From Achromobacter animicus (GTDB lineage Bacteria > Pseudomonadota > Gammaproteobacteria > Burkholderiales > Burkholderiaceae_B): a DNA stretch of 63,498 bases. Each line of letters opens with the position of its first letter. Within the stretch, counting starts at the first letter, position 1. Positions 32,907 through 42,100 of this stretch are shown in pieces. Below the pieces are notes generated by a model. That model ran no database searches and was not told where the DNA came from. It worked only from the letters and a program-made list of their open reading frames with translations. Position numbers and translations under genes: made by a program. The stretch lies in NCBI RefSeq assembly GCF_902859585.1, contig NZ_CADIJM010000021.1, positions 1 to 63,498 of the forward strand, given 5' to 3'.

Positions 32907-33626
32907 CTATTGGGGCAGGGTTGCCAACTGGGTTTCGGTGAAGGCGTAGCCGGGCTGCAGGCGTAGCGCGGCCTCGTAGGAGTTGCGGGCGTCCGCCAGA
33001 CGCCCAAGCCTGCGTTGCAGGTTGCCCAGATTCGTCAGGATCAGCGCGCTGGCCGGCTTGGCGCGCACGGCCTTCTCAAAGGCGCTCAGCGCTTCCTCCG
33101 GGCGGTTCAACGCATCCAGCACCGACGCCTGCAGGTTGTAGCCGATGCTCCAGCCAGGAAACTTTGCAGTCAGCACCTGCGTTGTCGCCAGCGCGTTGGG
33201 CAGGTCCGCGCGCTCGGCCTGCGCGCCCGCCTTGTTGACGTACGCCCATCTGTTGTCGGGATTCAATGCGATGGACTGCTCGAATAACGCAAGCGCCGCC
33301 GCCATGTTGCCTTGCTGACCGTGCAGCTTTCCCAGGAACAGCCTGATGTCGGCGTCGGCGGGCGCCTGCCGCGCCATGTCTTCGGCGATGCGCTGCGCCT
33401 CCTGGCGATCGCCGGCTCGCAGCGCCGCGGAGATCTGCGCGTTCTGCGCCTGCAGGGCAGGGGGCCACTGCTGGATGCGCGCACGCAGCGCGTCGTTCTC
33501 CGCTCGCAGCTCTGCAAGATAAGCGTCGTCCAGCTGCGACGCGTCCTGGGCATGGGCTGGCTGGCCCATCAGAACGCTGACGAGAAGCAACGGAGAGAGA
33601 AGACGGATGCGAAGCGCTGCAAGCAT
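32907..33626 (-). CDS. exported tetratricopeptide repeat protein
   Basis: 239 residues. A signal peptide (about 1-26, ending GQPAHAQD) precedes a coiled-coil-like start and three to four TPR units (about 85-235; [73 protein letters not shown]). It is a periplasmic scaffold-type protein. It precedes the exported hypothetical gene. The ATG at 33626 has no strong ribosome binding site; the signal peptide supports it. Confidence 0.78.
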   Translation of the reverse strand: MLAALRIRLLSPLLLVSVLMGQPAHAQDASQLDDAYLAELRAENDALRARIQQWPPALQAQNAQISAALRAGDRQEAQRIAEDMARQAPADADIRLFLGKLHGQQGNMAAALALFEQSIALNPDNRWAYVNKAGAQAERADLPNALATTQVLTAKFPGWSIGYNLQASVLDALNRPEEALSAFEKAVRAKPASALILTNLGNLQRRLGRLADARNSYEAALRLQPGYAFTETQLATLPQ

Positions 33627-33833
33627 GAGAAGGGCCGCCGGGCGTCATGTCGGGCCCATACGATACCGGAACCATCGCGGACGAAGCGCCGGCGGGGCGG
33701 CCGCGCCCGACATTTCAGACCAGCACTACAATGCCCGAGCGCGTATTGCGAACGATCAGGCGCCCCGGCAACGGCTGAAGGTACGCTGATCCCGGCAGTT
33801 GCGACACGTATTCATAGGAGGAGCAGACAAGTC

Positions 33834-34493
33834 ATGGACGCGGAATTCTGGCTGGAACGGTGGCGCGAAGGGCGCACGCATTTTCATCAGGCTCGGATCA
33901 CGCCGCTTTTGCAGAAGTACTGGCCGACGCTTGACGTCCCCAAGGGCGGCAAGGTGCTGGTCCCGCTTTGCGGCAAGTCGCTGGACATGGTGTGGCTGGC
34001 CGCGCAGGGCCATCAGGTGCTGGGCGCAGAGCTCTCGCAGCTTGCGGTGGAGCAGTTCTTCACCGAAAACGAATTGCGGCCGGTCAAGCACGAGTCCGCA
34101 TACGGCACGCACTACGTGGCCGGCAACATCGAGATCGTCTGCGGAGACATCTTCAAGATGGATGCGCAGGTGCTGTCGCATTGCGTGGGCGTGTTTGACC
34201 GCGCGGCGCTCGTCGCGCTGCCGGACGCGATGCGGGCAAGCTACGTGCGTCACGTCTACGGGCAGCTGTCGCCGTCCTATCGCGGCCTGCTCATCACCTT
34301 GGACTATCCGCAGGAAGAGATGGCAGGCCCGCCGTTTTCCGTGGTCGACAGCGAGGTGCAGGCAATCTTCTCGGACGTTTCGCCCGCCGTCATCATCGAC
34401 CGCCGCGACATTCTTGATAAGGAACCCAAGTTCCAGTCTGCGGGCGTCAGCCGCCTGGACACGGTGGTTTACCGGCTGGGCGTGCAGGACTGA
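33834..34493 (+). CDS. tpm: thiopurine S-methyltransferase
   Basis: 219 residues. [20 protein letters not shown] is the conserved bacterial TPMT start (xFWxxRWxxGxxxFHxxxxxxxL), followed by the SAM-binding [20 protein letters not shown] and [17 protein letters not shown], and the [18 protein letters not shown] substrate loop. It methylates sulfur, selenium or tellurium in small molecules, contributing to tellurite and selenite detoxification in relatives. Length matches the bacterial family. AGGAGGAG about ten bases before the ATG. The gene is monocistronic. Confidence 0.93.
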   Translation: MDAEFWLERWREGRTHFHQARITPLLQKYWPTLDVPKGGKVLVPLCGKSLDMVWLAAQGHQVLGAELSQLAVEQFFTENELRPVKHESAYGTHYVAGNIEIVCGDIFKMDAQVLSHCVGVFDRAALVALPDAMRASYVRHVYGQLSPSYRGLLITLDYPQEEMAGPPFSVVDSEVQAIFSDVSPAVIIDRRDILDKEPKFQSAGVSRLDTVVYRLGVQD

Positions 34494-34505
34494 GCGTGTC
34501 GCGGG

Positions 34506-35273
34506 CTAGGTCATCAGCCAGCCGCCCGCCACGTCCAGCACCTGCCCAGTCACGAACCTGGCCTGATCGGACGCGAAGAACAGGCAGGCATCCGCCACTT
34601 CCTCGGGCGTGCCCAGGCGCCGCAGCGCAGTCATCGCCGCCACCGCGTCGTTGATTTCCTGCGGCACGCTTTTCAGCAGCGGTGTGCTGATCCGGCCGGG
34701 CGCCAGCGCATTCACGGTCACCTGATGTTCGCCGAGCTCGGCTGCCCAGTGCCGCGTCAGCCCGATCAGCCCGGCTTTGGTGGCCGCGTAATGCGCCGCC
34801 ACGATATCGCAGTATGCCTTGCCGGCCACCGACGACATGTTGATGACGCGCCCCTGTCGCGCTTGCACCATGAGCGGCGTGGCCAGATGCGTCATGTAGA
34901 ACACGCCGTTCAAGTTCACCGAGACGACGTTGTTCCACTCCGCCGGCGGCATCTCCCATACCTTCAGCGCGCGGCCGTTCGTCTTGGGCGAGATGCCGAC
35001 GTTGTTGACCAGGACAGTGGCGGCGCCCAGCTCGCGCGTGATGCGGTCATAGGCGGCCTGGCACTGGTCGAAATGCGCGACGTCGGTGGGCACGAAACAC
35101 ACGTCATGGCCACGCTTCTGGAGTTCCTTCTCGTAGGCTTGCCCGGCCTGCGCATTGAAGTCGACGAGACCCACGCGGCCGCCTTCGGCCAGAAACGCCT
35201 CGACGATGGCCGAGCCGATGCCGCCGACCGCGCCCGTGACGATGATGGTCTGGCCGGTAAAGCGCGCGTTCAT
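34506..35273 (-). CDS. SDR family oxidoreductase
   Basis: 255 residues. The Rossmann start IIVTGAVGGIGSAIVEAFLA holds the TGxxxGIG motif and VDFNAQ places a nucleotide-specificity Asp; NNVGISPK is the NAG-like motif, and the Ser-Tyr-Lys triad is in INMSSVAG ... HYAATKAGLIG. C-terminal GQVLDVAGGWLMT is typical of 3-oxoacyl-ACP-reductase-like SDRs. Last gene of the importer operon, starting inside the stop codon of the MDR gene (ATGA overlap). It probably oxidises an alcohol of the imported substrate. Confidence 0.9.
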   Translation of the reverse strand: MNARFTGQTIIVTGAVGGIGSAIVEAFLAEGGRVGLVDFNAQAGQAYEKELQKRGHDVCFVPTDVAHFDQCQAAYDRITRELGAATVLVNNVGISPKTNGRALKVWEMPPAEWNNVVSVNLNGVFYMTHLATPLMVQARQGRVINMSSVAGKAYCDIVAAHYAATKAGLIGLTRHWAAELGEHQVTVNALAPGRISTPLLKSVPQEINDAVAAMTALRRLGTPEEVADACLFFASDQARFVTGQVLDVAGGWLMT

Positions 35274-36265
35274 GGCCGCACCTGCAGCATGATCTTGCCG
35301 ATGTGCTTGCTGCTTTCCATCAATGCGTGCGCGCGCGCGGCCTCGGCCAGCGGGAAGACCTCGTGGATCAGGGGCAGGCACTTTCCCTGATCCATGAGCG
35401 GCAGCACCTTCTGCACAAGCGATTGCGCGATGGCGCCCTTGTCCTCGTCGGACCTCGGGCGCAGCGTGGATCCGGTGAATTGCAGCCGTTTGGTCATGAT
35501 GGGCAGGGCGTCGATCTCGGCCTTGCTGCCCTCCAGGAACGCAATCTGCACCAGCCGTCCGTTCAGGGCCAGCAACCGCAGGTTCTTGTTGATGTAGGCG
35601 CCGCCCACCATGTCCAGGATCACGTCGACGCCCACGTTGCCCGTGCCCTCGCGCACGGCGGCCTCGAAGTCTGCGTCGCGGTACTGCACGGCATGGTGCG
35701 CGCCGGCTTTCCGGCAGGCATCCGCTTTCTCTACGTTGCCGACGGTGGTCCAGACTTCCGCGCCGAATGCGCGTGCGAGCTGGATTGCCGTCAGGCCGAT
35801 GCCGCTCGAGCCGCCGTGGACCAGAAACTTTTCGCCTGCGGTGAGGCGTGCTCGGTCGAACACGTTGGTCCAGACGGTGAAGTAGTTTTCGGGAATGGCC
35901 GCGGCCGTCAGCAGATCCAGACCGCGCGGCACCGGCAGGCAATGGCGCTCGTCGGCCAGGCAGTACTGGGCATAGCCGCCGCCCGGCGTCAGCGCGCAGA
36001 CCTGGTCGCCGGCCTTCAAGCCTTGCACCTCGGGACCGGCCGCCACGACGGTGCCCGACACTTCCAGGCCCAGATAGGGCGAGGCGCCCGGGGGCGGAGG
36101 ATAGGAACCCGAGCGTTGCAGCACGTCCGGGCGGTTGACGCCCGCGAAGGCTACTTCGATCAGCACCTGGCGGCGCGTCGGCGCTTCCATGTCGCGTTCG
36201 GCGATGCGCATGCAGTCGGGCGCGCCGCCCTTGCCATGGTCGATGAATGTGCAGCGTAAAGACAT
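35270..36265 (-). CDS. MDR family NAD(P)H quinone oxidoreductase-like protein
   Basis: 331 residues, a zinc-free medium-chain dehydrogenase/reductase of the QOR type (PIG3-like): VAFAGVNRPDVLQRSGSYPP near the N terminus, and a cofactor loop FLVHGGSSGIGLTAIQLARA, closely like TP53I3/QorA-like proteins. It transfers hydride from NADPH to a quinone or enone. It lies between the importer ATPase gene and the SDR in one operon, so in this context it may reduce an enoyl or quinoid intermediate. Confidence 0.9.
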   Translation of the reverse strand: MSLRCTFIDHGKGGAPDCMRIAERDMEAPTRRQVLIEVAFAGVNRPDVLQRSGSYPPPPGASPYLGLEVSGTVVAAGPEVQGLKAGDQVCALTPGGGYAQYCLADERHCLPVPRGLDLLTAAAIPENYFTVWTNVFDRARLTAGEKFLVHGGSSGIGLTAIQLARAFGAEVWTTVGNVEKADACRKAGAHHAVQYRDADFEAAVREGTGNVGVDVILDMVGGAYINKNLRLLALNGRLVQIAFLEGSKAEIDALPIMTKRLQFTGSTLRPRSDEDKGAIAQSLVQKVLPLMDQGKCLPLIHEVFPLAEAARAHALMESSKHIGKIMLQVRP

Positions 36266-36285
36266 GAGACGTTCGTCCTTGGATT

Positions 36286-36990
36286 TCAGTGGCCCAGATA
36301 GGCCTTCTTGACGTGAGGGTCGCTGAGCAGTTCCGCGCCCGTGCCCGTGCGCACGATCGCGCCGTTTTCCAGCACATAACCGCGATCCGCCAGCCGCAGC
36401 GTGCGGAACACGTTCTGCTCCACCAGAAGCACCGTCACGCCGTGCGAGGTGACGTCGCGGATGATGTCGAACATCTGCTGCACCAGCAGCGGCGACAGCC
36501 CCAGCGACGGTTCGTCGAACACCAGCAGCTTCGGGTCCGCCATCATGCCGCGCGCAATCGCCACCATCTGCTGCTCGCCGCCCGACAGCGACCCGGCGTA
36601 CTGGCTCAGCCGCTCCTTCACGCGCGGGAAGATGCGCAGCACTTCGTCGAGCTTGCGTTCGACGATCGGCCGCGCGGCGCGCTTGTACGAGCCCATGAGC
36701 AGGTTGTCCCGCACGGTGAAGTGCGGGAAGAGCTGTCGCCCTTCGGGAATCATGGTGATCCCGGCGTCCACGATGTCGTAGGGTTCGCGGTTCGTCAGGT
36801 CCTGGCCTTCGAACTCCACCTTGCCCTGCGTGGCGGCAATCACGCCGCACAGCGTCTTGAGCGTGGTCGTCTTGCCCGCGCCGTTGGCGCCGATCAGCGT
36901 GACGATCTCGCCCGCGTTCACCTCGAAATTCAGGCCGTTGAGCACCTGGCTCTTGCCATAGCCCGACGTCAGATTCGACACCTTAAGCAT
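36286..36990 (-). CDS. LIV-type ABC transporter ATP-binding protein (LivF-like)
   Basis: 234 residues: Walker A GANGAGKTT, Q loop/EGRQLFPHFTVRDNLLMG, signature LSGGEQQMVAIAR, Walker B LLVFDEPSLGLSP and a switch His in LLVEQN as in LivF. The second ATPase of a branched-chain amino acid-type (HAAT) importer. It overlaps the upstream permease-ATPase gene by 8 bases. ATG 36990 is chosen over a longer frame because MLKVSNLTSGYG is the family start. Confidence 0.94.
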   Translation of the reverse strand: MLKVSNLTSGYGKSQVLNGLNFEVNAGEIVTLIGANGAGKTTTLKTLCGVIAATQGKVEFEGQDLTNREPYDIVDAGITMIPEGRQLFPHFTVRDNLLMGSYKRAARPIVERKLDEVLRIFPRVKERLSQYAGSLSGGEQQMVAIARGMMADPKLLVFDEPSLGLSPLLVQQMFDIIRDVTSHGVTVLLVEQNVFRTLRLADRGYVLENGAIVRTGTGAELLSDPHVKKAYLGH

Positions 36991-38803
36991 CCTGATACTC
37001 CTTGCCCAGATAGGCTTCGATGACGGCCGGGTTCTCGACCACGTCCTTGGGGGCGCCGCTGACCAGCACGCCCCCTTCATTCAGGACGATGATGCGGTCG
37101 GACAGCGCCATCGTGGCCTGCATCATGTGTTCGATCAGCAGCACCGAAACGCCGGAATCGCGGATGCGACGGATCATCTGGATGGATTTCTCGATGTCCG
37201 TGGGGTTCAAGCCCGCCATCACTTCATCCAGCAGCAGGATGCGCGGCTTGATCGCCAGCGCACGCGCCACTTCCAGACGCTTCATGCCGCCCACCGTGAG
37301 GCTGCGCGCTTCGGTGTTCAGATACTTCACCAGGTCGGTCTGCTCGGCCACCTTCAGGGCGATCTGCTCGGCCTCGTCGCGGTCCGACGTGTGGATGAAC
37401 GCGCCCAGCATGATGTTTTCCAACACCGTCAGTCCCGTGAACGGTTTGGCGATCTGGAACGTGCGGCCCAGGCCCTTGTGCGCGAAGGCGTCGGGCGTCT
37501 TGCAGGTGACCCAGTTGCCTTGCTCGTCGCGCATCGTGATGTCGCCCTTGTCCGGCGACAGAAAGCCCGACAGCAGGTTGAACACCGTGGTCTTGCCCGC
37601 GCCATTGGGCCCGATCATGCCCAGGATTTCGTGCTGGTTGAGCGTCAGCGATACGTCGTTCGTGGCGCGCAGGCCGCCGAAGCTCTTGAACAGTCCCTCC
37701 GCCTTCAGGACCGGCTGCTCGCTGCGGGTGGCGTTACGGATGCGGATCTCGTCGGCCAGCTTGAGCTTGGCCGGCGGCGTGCCAAGGTAGGGCAGGCGCG
37801 CCAGCATGCGCTCGATGAACGGCCCGAACGCACCTGCCAGCCCACGCGGAATGGTTAGCACCACCGCGACCAGGATCAGGCCGTAAATCAACCCGTGCAT
37901 GCCGTTGCCGACGCTGCTGAGCCAGCCGCGCGCCAGTTCCGCGATGGGCAGCACCAGGAAGGTGCCCGCGATCGGGCCGGAAACGGTGCCCAACCCGCCG
38001 ATCAGCGCAAACATCGCGACCTGAATGGACAGCTCCAGCGAGAACGCGGAGCTGGGATCGACGAAGGTCAGGTAGGTGATGTGGAACGTGCCGATGATGC
38101 TGGTCAGCACGGCGGACACCACGGCGGCGATGATCTTCACGCGCACGGTGTGGATGCCCACGGCCAGCGCGGCATCCTCGCGTTCGCGGATCGCGATCAG
38201 GTAGTGTCCGATGCGCGACTTGCGGATGTACCACGAGACCCACGTCACCAGCACGAACAGACCGAACGCGATGATGACGTAGTTGATCTTCTCGCGGAAC
38301 ACGATCCACGCCCAACCGATGTTCAAGGGCAGGCTGATGCCGCTGGAGCCGCCAGTCCAGCTTTCCTCGTGGATGACCAGAAGGCGAACCACTTCCAGGA
38401 TGGCGATGGTCGCCAGCGCAAAGAAGGGTCCGCGCAGGCGTAGCGTGGGATAGCTGATCAAGATGGCGACGGCCGCGGAAATGGCGGCTCCCGCGAACAT
38501 GCCGATCCACGGCGAGATGCCGAAGTTCTGCGTCAACAGCGTGGCCGTGTAGCCGCCGATGCCATAGAACACCGCATGGCCGAGGGACAACTGGCCGGCA
38601 TAGCCGCCCACGATGTTCCAGGCGACCGACAGCGCGGAAAACACGAACAGCAGGACGAAGAGGTTGGTCCAGAAGGGCGTGCCCATGACGACGGGCACGA
38701 GGAACATCGTGATCAGCAGGATGAGGCTGACGTAGGCTTTGGGATGTCGAAAGTCGGGAAACACGTCTTGCTCCTTGTTGTTCTGGTCACTCTGTACCGA
38801 CAC
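36983..38803 (-). CDS. LIV-type ABC transporter, fused permease (LivM) and ATPase (LivG)
   Basis: 606 residues from a GTG. Residues about 20-330 form a LivM permease (eight to ten helices; SLGHAVFYGIGGYTATLLTQ and SIQVAMFALIGGLGTVSGPI are its motifs); residues 365-606 form a LivG ATPase with Walker A GPNGAGKTT, a signature written LTVGGMKRLEVARAL instead of LSGGQ, and Walker B ILLLDEVMAGLNP with Val where Pro is usual. Such fusions with the VGGMKR signature form a recognisable subgroup of LIV importers. It overlaps the LivH gene by 17 bases. Confidence 0.93.
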   Translation of the reverse strand: MSVQSDQNNKEQDVFPDFRHPKAYVSLILLITMFLVPVVMGTPFWTNLFVLLFVFSALSVAWNIVGGYAGQLSLGHAVFYGIGGYTATLLTQNFGISPWIGMFAGAAISAAVAILISYPTLRLRGPFFALATIAILEVVRLLVIHEESWTGGSSGISLPLNIGWAWIVFREKINYVIIAFGLFVLVTWVSWYIRKSRIGHYLIAIREREDAALAVGIHTVRVKIIAAVVSAVLTSIIGTFHITYLTFVDPSSAFSLELSIQVAMFALIGGLGTVSGPIAGTFLVLPIAELARGWLSSVGNGMHGLIYGLILVAVVLTIPRGLAGAFGPFIERMLARLPYLGTPPAKLKLADEIRIRNATRSEQPVLKAEGLFKSFGGLRATNDVSLTLNQHEILGMIGPNGAGKTTVFNLLSGFLSPDKGDITMRDEQGNWVTCKTPDAFAHKGLGRTFQIAKPFTGLTVLENIMLGAFIHTSDRDEAEQIALKVAEQTDLVKYLNTEARSLTVGGMKRLEVARALAIKPRILLLDEVMAGLNPTDIEKSIQMIRRIRDSGVSVLLIEHMMQATMALSDRIIVLNEGGVLVSGAPKDVVENPAVIEAYLGKEYQDA

Positions 38804-39653
38804 CGAACAGACCGTTCGGCTTCAGGACAAGGATCAAGAGGAAGATCCCGAAATAGACGACCTCTTTCAGGTCGGGCGCGATGTAGAAACCCGCCAGCGT
38901 GTCGACGATGCCGATGATCATGGACCCTGCGACGGCGCCATACAGGCTGCCCAGCCCGCCCAGCACCACGATCACGAACGCGGTCAGCACGAAGTAGGTG
39001 CCCACCGTGGGGAACACCGGGTACTGTGGCGCAAGCAACCCCGCGGCGATGCCGACAAAGGCGGTGCCCAGCCCGAAAGCAATGGCGTAGACGTTATTGA
39101 CGTTCACTCCCATCAGCGTGGCGGCGTAGCGGTGCTGTGCCACAGCCCGCAACGCGCGGCCCAGATAGGTGCGGTGCATGAACAGGTGCAGCAGCACAGC
39201 CAGCGTCAGGCCGATGATGAACGTGACGACTTGTCCCGTGACCATCGAAAACGGACCGAACTCGATGGCGTTGGTGCCCAATTCGACCGGCGCGCGATAG
39301 ACGTTTGCGCCAAAGATCACCAGCGCCAGGTTCAAGAGGATGGTGGACACGCCCACCGTGGCGAAGATCTGGATGTGTTGATCCGCATGAAGCAGCGGCT
39401 GGATGATGCCCTTCTGCGTCAGCGCGCCCAGCGCGAACAGGATGACGGCCACCGGAATCAGACCCGCGTAGGGGTGGACGCCGAACTGCGCCGCGATCAG
39501 ATAGACCATGTACATGCCGATCATCAGGAACTCGCCATGCGCGAAGTTCACGACGCGCACGACACCGAAAATGAGCGTCAGCCCCAGGCTGATGATCGTG
39601 TATGCGCCGCCCAGCAACAGGCCGTTGATGACCAGTTGAATGAATAATTCCAT
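38787..39653 (-). CDS. LIV-type ABC transporter permease (LivH-like)
   Basis: 288 residues with about eight membrane helices. MELFIQLVINGLLLGGAYTI, GLTLIFGVVRVVNFAHGEFL and IVVLGGLGSLYGAVAGSMII are the LivH family signatures. It forms the translocation path with the LivM domain of the downstream fusion protein. Its start is 134 bases after the receptor gene, a gap filled by GC hairpins that may adjust expression levels. Confidence 0.94.
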   Translation of the reverse strand: MELFIQLVINGLLLGGAYTIISLGLTLIFGVVRVVNFAHGEFLMIGMYMVYLIAAQFGVHPYAGLIPVAVILFALGALTQKGIIQPLLHADQHIQIFATVGVSTILLNLALVIFGANVYRAPVELGTNAIEFGPFSMVTGQVVTFIIGLTLAVLLHLFMHRTYLGRALRAVAQHRYAATLMGVNVNNVYAIAFGLGTAFVGIAAGLLAPQYPVFPTVGTYFVLTAFVIVVLGGLGSLYGAVAGSMIIGIVDTLAGFYIAPDLKEVVYFGIFLLILVLKPNGLFGVGTE

Positions 39654-39675
39654 TGTGCAACCTCTAAGTGCGGGA

Positions 39676-39717
39676 AGCGCCCCGTCCCTGTCCCGCAGCG
39701 TCCAGGGGCGGGGCGCT
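39676..39717 (-). terminator. intergenic hairpin between receptor and permease genes
   Basis: Left arm AGCGCCCCGTCCCT pairs with right arm AGGGGCGGGGCGCT apart from one bulge, giving a long GC stem, followed by more GC-rich inverted sequences to about 39780. No T tract. Probably a 3' stabiliser or partial terminator that raises receptor mRNA over permease mRNA. Confidence 0.6.
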
Positions 39718-39787
39718 CAGGCCCCGGGTAAGACCGGACGCGCACCGGGGGCGCAAGGCCCCGGCGCCCGGCCGCTGGCATCGCGCT

Positions 39788-40987
39788 TTATTTCTTGAAG
39801 ATGGGCTTGCCGAGAGCGAGGTTTTCCGGGCCGATGGTGACGAGCTTGCCGTCTTGCCACTGCATCACGTAGAAGGTCGAGGCATTGTTCTGCCCGTCTT
39901 CGCCGAAGTCGAAGCCCCAGCCGTTGGCCGTCTGGCCGGCGGGCTTCTTGTAGGCCAGCACCGCGGCGCGGATCTTGTCCTTGTCCGTGGACTTGGCGTT
40001 GGCGATGGCTTCAAAGAAGGCCTTGGCGCCGACGTAGTTGGTCAGGCTGTGGCCGGATTGCGGATCGCTCTTGTAGGTTGCCTTGTAGGCTTCGAGGAAC
40101 TTGTCCAGGCCTGGCGCGCCGGCCGGATTGATGGACGCTTGCGGGAAGTCCAGGTCGAACACGCCGTTCATGTCGGCGCCCACGGCCTTGGCGGTGTCGG
40201 CCAGCGAATAGCCGCCGCCCGCCCCGATCACGACCTTGGGCTTGAAAGCCGCCGCGCGCGCCTGGCTGAAGAACAGGATGGCGTCGTTCTGGTAGGCCGT
40301 CTGCAGCACCACGTCGGTCTTCGCGCCCTTCAGGCGCAGGATCAGCGACGACAAGTCGACGGTCTTGGCCGAATACGGCAAAACCTCCACCACGTTGTAG
40401 CCAAGTTCCTGGGCGCGCTTCTTCTCGGTGGCCGCCACGTCGGTCCCATACGGGCCGTCTTCGTGGATGATGCCGATCTTGATGTCCTTCGGGTTCAGGC
40501 CCATGCCCGGCGCGATGGTGTCATGCAACGCGTTCACGACCGACACGCCGTACAGCGCGGTGTTGGGGTTGCTGCGGAACAGGTACTTGTAGTTGCGCGT
40601 GGTGATCTTATGCGCGGTGGCACCCAGTTCGAAGTAGGGCACGCCCGCCAGCTCCGTCACGGGCGAAGCCGCGTACGAAATGCCCGATGCATAGCTGCCG
40701 AACACCCCGACCACGTTGGCCGAGATCAGGCGCTTGGTCTCGGACACCGCCTGGGTCGGATCGACGGCGTCGGCCTTGATGATTTCGATCTTCTCGCCGT
40801 TGATCCCCCCGGCCGCGTTGATCTCGTTAACGGCCAGTTCCAGACCGCGATAGCTTTCCTGTCCAAGCAGCGCAAGCGCGCCGCTGAACGGGAATAGCGC
40901 GCCTACCTTCATGTCGGCCGCTGCGGTGCCGCTTGCCAGCGCGCTGCATACACCCAGCGCCAAAACAATTTTGTTGAACTTGAACAC
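39788..40987 (-). CDS. LIV-type ABC transporter substrate-binding protein
   Basis: 399 residues from a GTG with AAAGGAG about eight bases before it. A signal peptide ends at TAAAD; the mature protein is a Peripla_BP_6/LivK-like receptor ([20 protein letters not shown] ... LAVNEINAAGGINGEKIEII ... GVFGSYASGISYAASPVTEL). The family binds amino acids, amides, aromatic acids and other small amphipathic solutes, so the ligand cannot be read from sequence. First gene of the import operon and the one nearest to palindrome site 1 (41050-41062). Confidence 0.94.
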   Translation of the reverse strand: MFKFNKIVLALGVCSALASGTAAADMKVGALFPFSGALALLGQESYRGLELAVNEINAAGGINGEKIEIIKADAVDPTQAVSETKRLISANVVGVFGSYASGISYAASPVTELAGVPYFELGATAHKITTRNYKYLFRSNPNTALYGVSVVNALHDTIAPGMGLNPKDIKIGIIHEDGPYGTDVAATEKKRAQELGYNVVEVLPYSAKTVDLSSLILRLKGAKTDVVLQTAYQNDAILFFSQARAAAFKPKVVIGAGGGYSLADTAKAVGADMNGVFDLDFPQASINPAGAPGLDKFLEAYKATYKSDPQSGHSLTNYVGAKAFFEAIANAKSTDKDKIRAAVLAYKKPAGQTANGWGFDFGEDGQNNASTFYVMQWQDGKLVTIGPENLALGKPIFKK

Positions 40988-41049
40988 TGTCTACGCTCCT
41001 TTGTTGGTATGGAATGCGGACTGGATCTGCGTTCCGTCCGTCTTTTGCT

Positions 41050-41062
41050 ATATATGATATAT
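41050..41062. promoter_or_regulatory. GntR-type operator, site 1
   Basis: ATATAT-G-ATATAT, a perfect odd palindrome 63 bases upstream of the receptor gene start. The same core recurs at 41261-41279 and 45918-45932, each before a unit of the catabolic cluster. Confidence 0.7.
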
Positions 41063-41260
41063 GTGCCGGCGGGGCGAGGAACCCTCGCCTTGGATTCTAG
41101 TGGCGGTCGCTTCATGCCGAATCAGGGAATTCCCTGAAACCGCATGAATAACGCCTTAGCGGCCGAAATACGAGGAAAATGCGCAGCTGATTCCGTCAGG
41201 CGAACGACGCTTTTTGGATGAAGCGGCACACGCAAGACGGATCACAGGATAGCTGGTTTT

Positions 41261-41279
41261 ATCATATATCGTATATGAT
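41261..41279. promoter_or_regulatory. GntR-type operator, site 2
   Basis: ATCATATA-TCG-TATATGAT, perfect 8-bp arms with a 3-base spacer, ending 39 bases before the SDR start at 41318. It contains the core CATATATCGTATATG shared with the other two sites. Confidence 0.72.
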
Positions 41280-41317
41280 GGTCCGCACTTATAAGAACGA
41301 TCCTAGGAGACAAGCGC

Positions 41318-42100
41318 ATGTTCGAGGAAGTGGATTTCACCGGCAAGAAAGTACTCATCACCGCCGGCGCCGATGGGCTGGGCCTGGAAATGGCCAAGGT
41401 CTTTCACCACGCGGGCGCTACCGTGTTCGTGTGCGACGTCAACGAGGAACGGCTGGCCGCGTTGCCTACGGAACTGCCCGGTGTGCAGGTGGCGCGGGCC
41501 GACGTATCCGACGAAGCCGGTGTTGAACAGCTGTTCGCCGCCGTTCGCCAAACACTCGGCGGCCTGGACATTCTGATCAACAACGCGGGTGTGGCCGGTC
41601 CCACGGGTTTCGTCGAAACGCTTTCCAAGGCGGATTGGGACCGAACGCTCGCCGTCAACATCACCGGCCAGTTCCTGTGCGCGCGTCAGGCCATTCCCCT
41701 GCTCAAGGAATCGAAGGCCGGCGTGATGATCAATCTCTCTTCGGCGGCGGGGCATCTTGGCTTTGCGGGCCGGTCGGTGTATTCCGCCTCCAAATGGGCG
41801 GTCATCGGGTTCACCAAGTCGCTCGCGATCGAACTGGGCGGCCATGGCATTCGCGTCAACGCCATCCTGCCCGGCGCGGTTGAAGGCCCGCGAATTCGCG
41901 CCGTCATCGCCGCCAAGGCCGATACGCTGGGCCGGCCGGTCGAAGAGATCGCGGCGCAGTACGAAAACCAGGCCGTGCTCGGCCGCATGGTCACAGCCCG
42001 CGACATCGCCAACATGGTCCTGTTCAACGCCAGCGAAGCGGCGCGCAGCGTGACAGGCCAGGCCATCGTCGTGGACGGCTTCACGCAGAAGCTCTACTGA
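41318..42100 (+). CDS. SDR family oxidoreductase
   Basis: 260 residues: Rossmann motif VLITAGADGLGLEMAKVFHH (TAGADGLG replaces TGxxxGIG), DVNEERL for NAD specificity, NNAGVAGP, and Ser-Tyr-Lys at INLSSAAG ... VYSASKWAVIG. Similar SDRs oxidise secondary alcohols of sugars and sugar acids. First gene of the unit SDR, hydroxyacid dehydrogenase, BKACE; its stop overlaps the next ATG by one base (TGATG). Confidence 0.92.
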   Translation: MFEEVDFTGKKVLITAGADGLGLEMAKVFHHAGATVFVCDVNEERLAALPTELPGVQVARADVSDEAGVEQLFAAVRQTLGGLDILINNAGVAGPTGFVETLSKADWDRTLAVNITGQFLCARQAIPLLKESKAGVMINLSSAAGHLGFAGRSVYSASKWAVIGFTKSLAIELGGHGIRVNAILPGAVEGPRIRAVIAAKADTLGRPVEEIAAQYENQAVLGRMVTARDIANMVLFNASEAARSVTGQAIVVDGFTQKLY

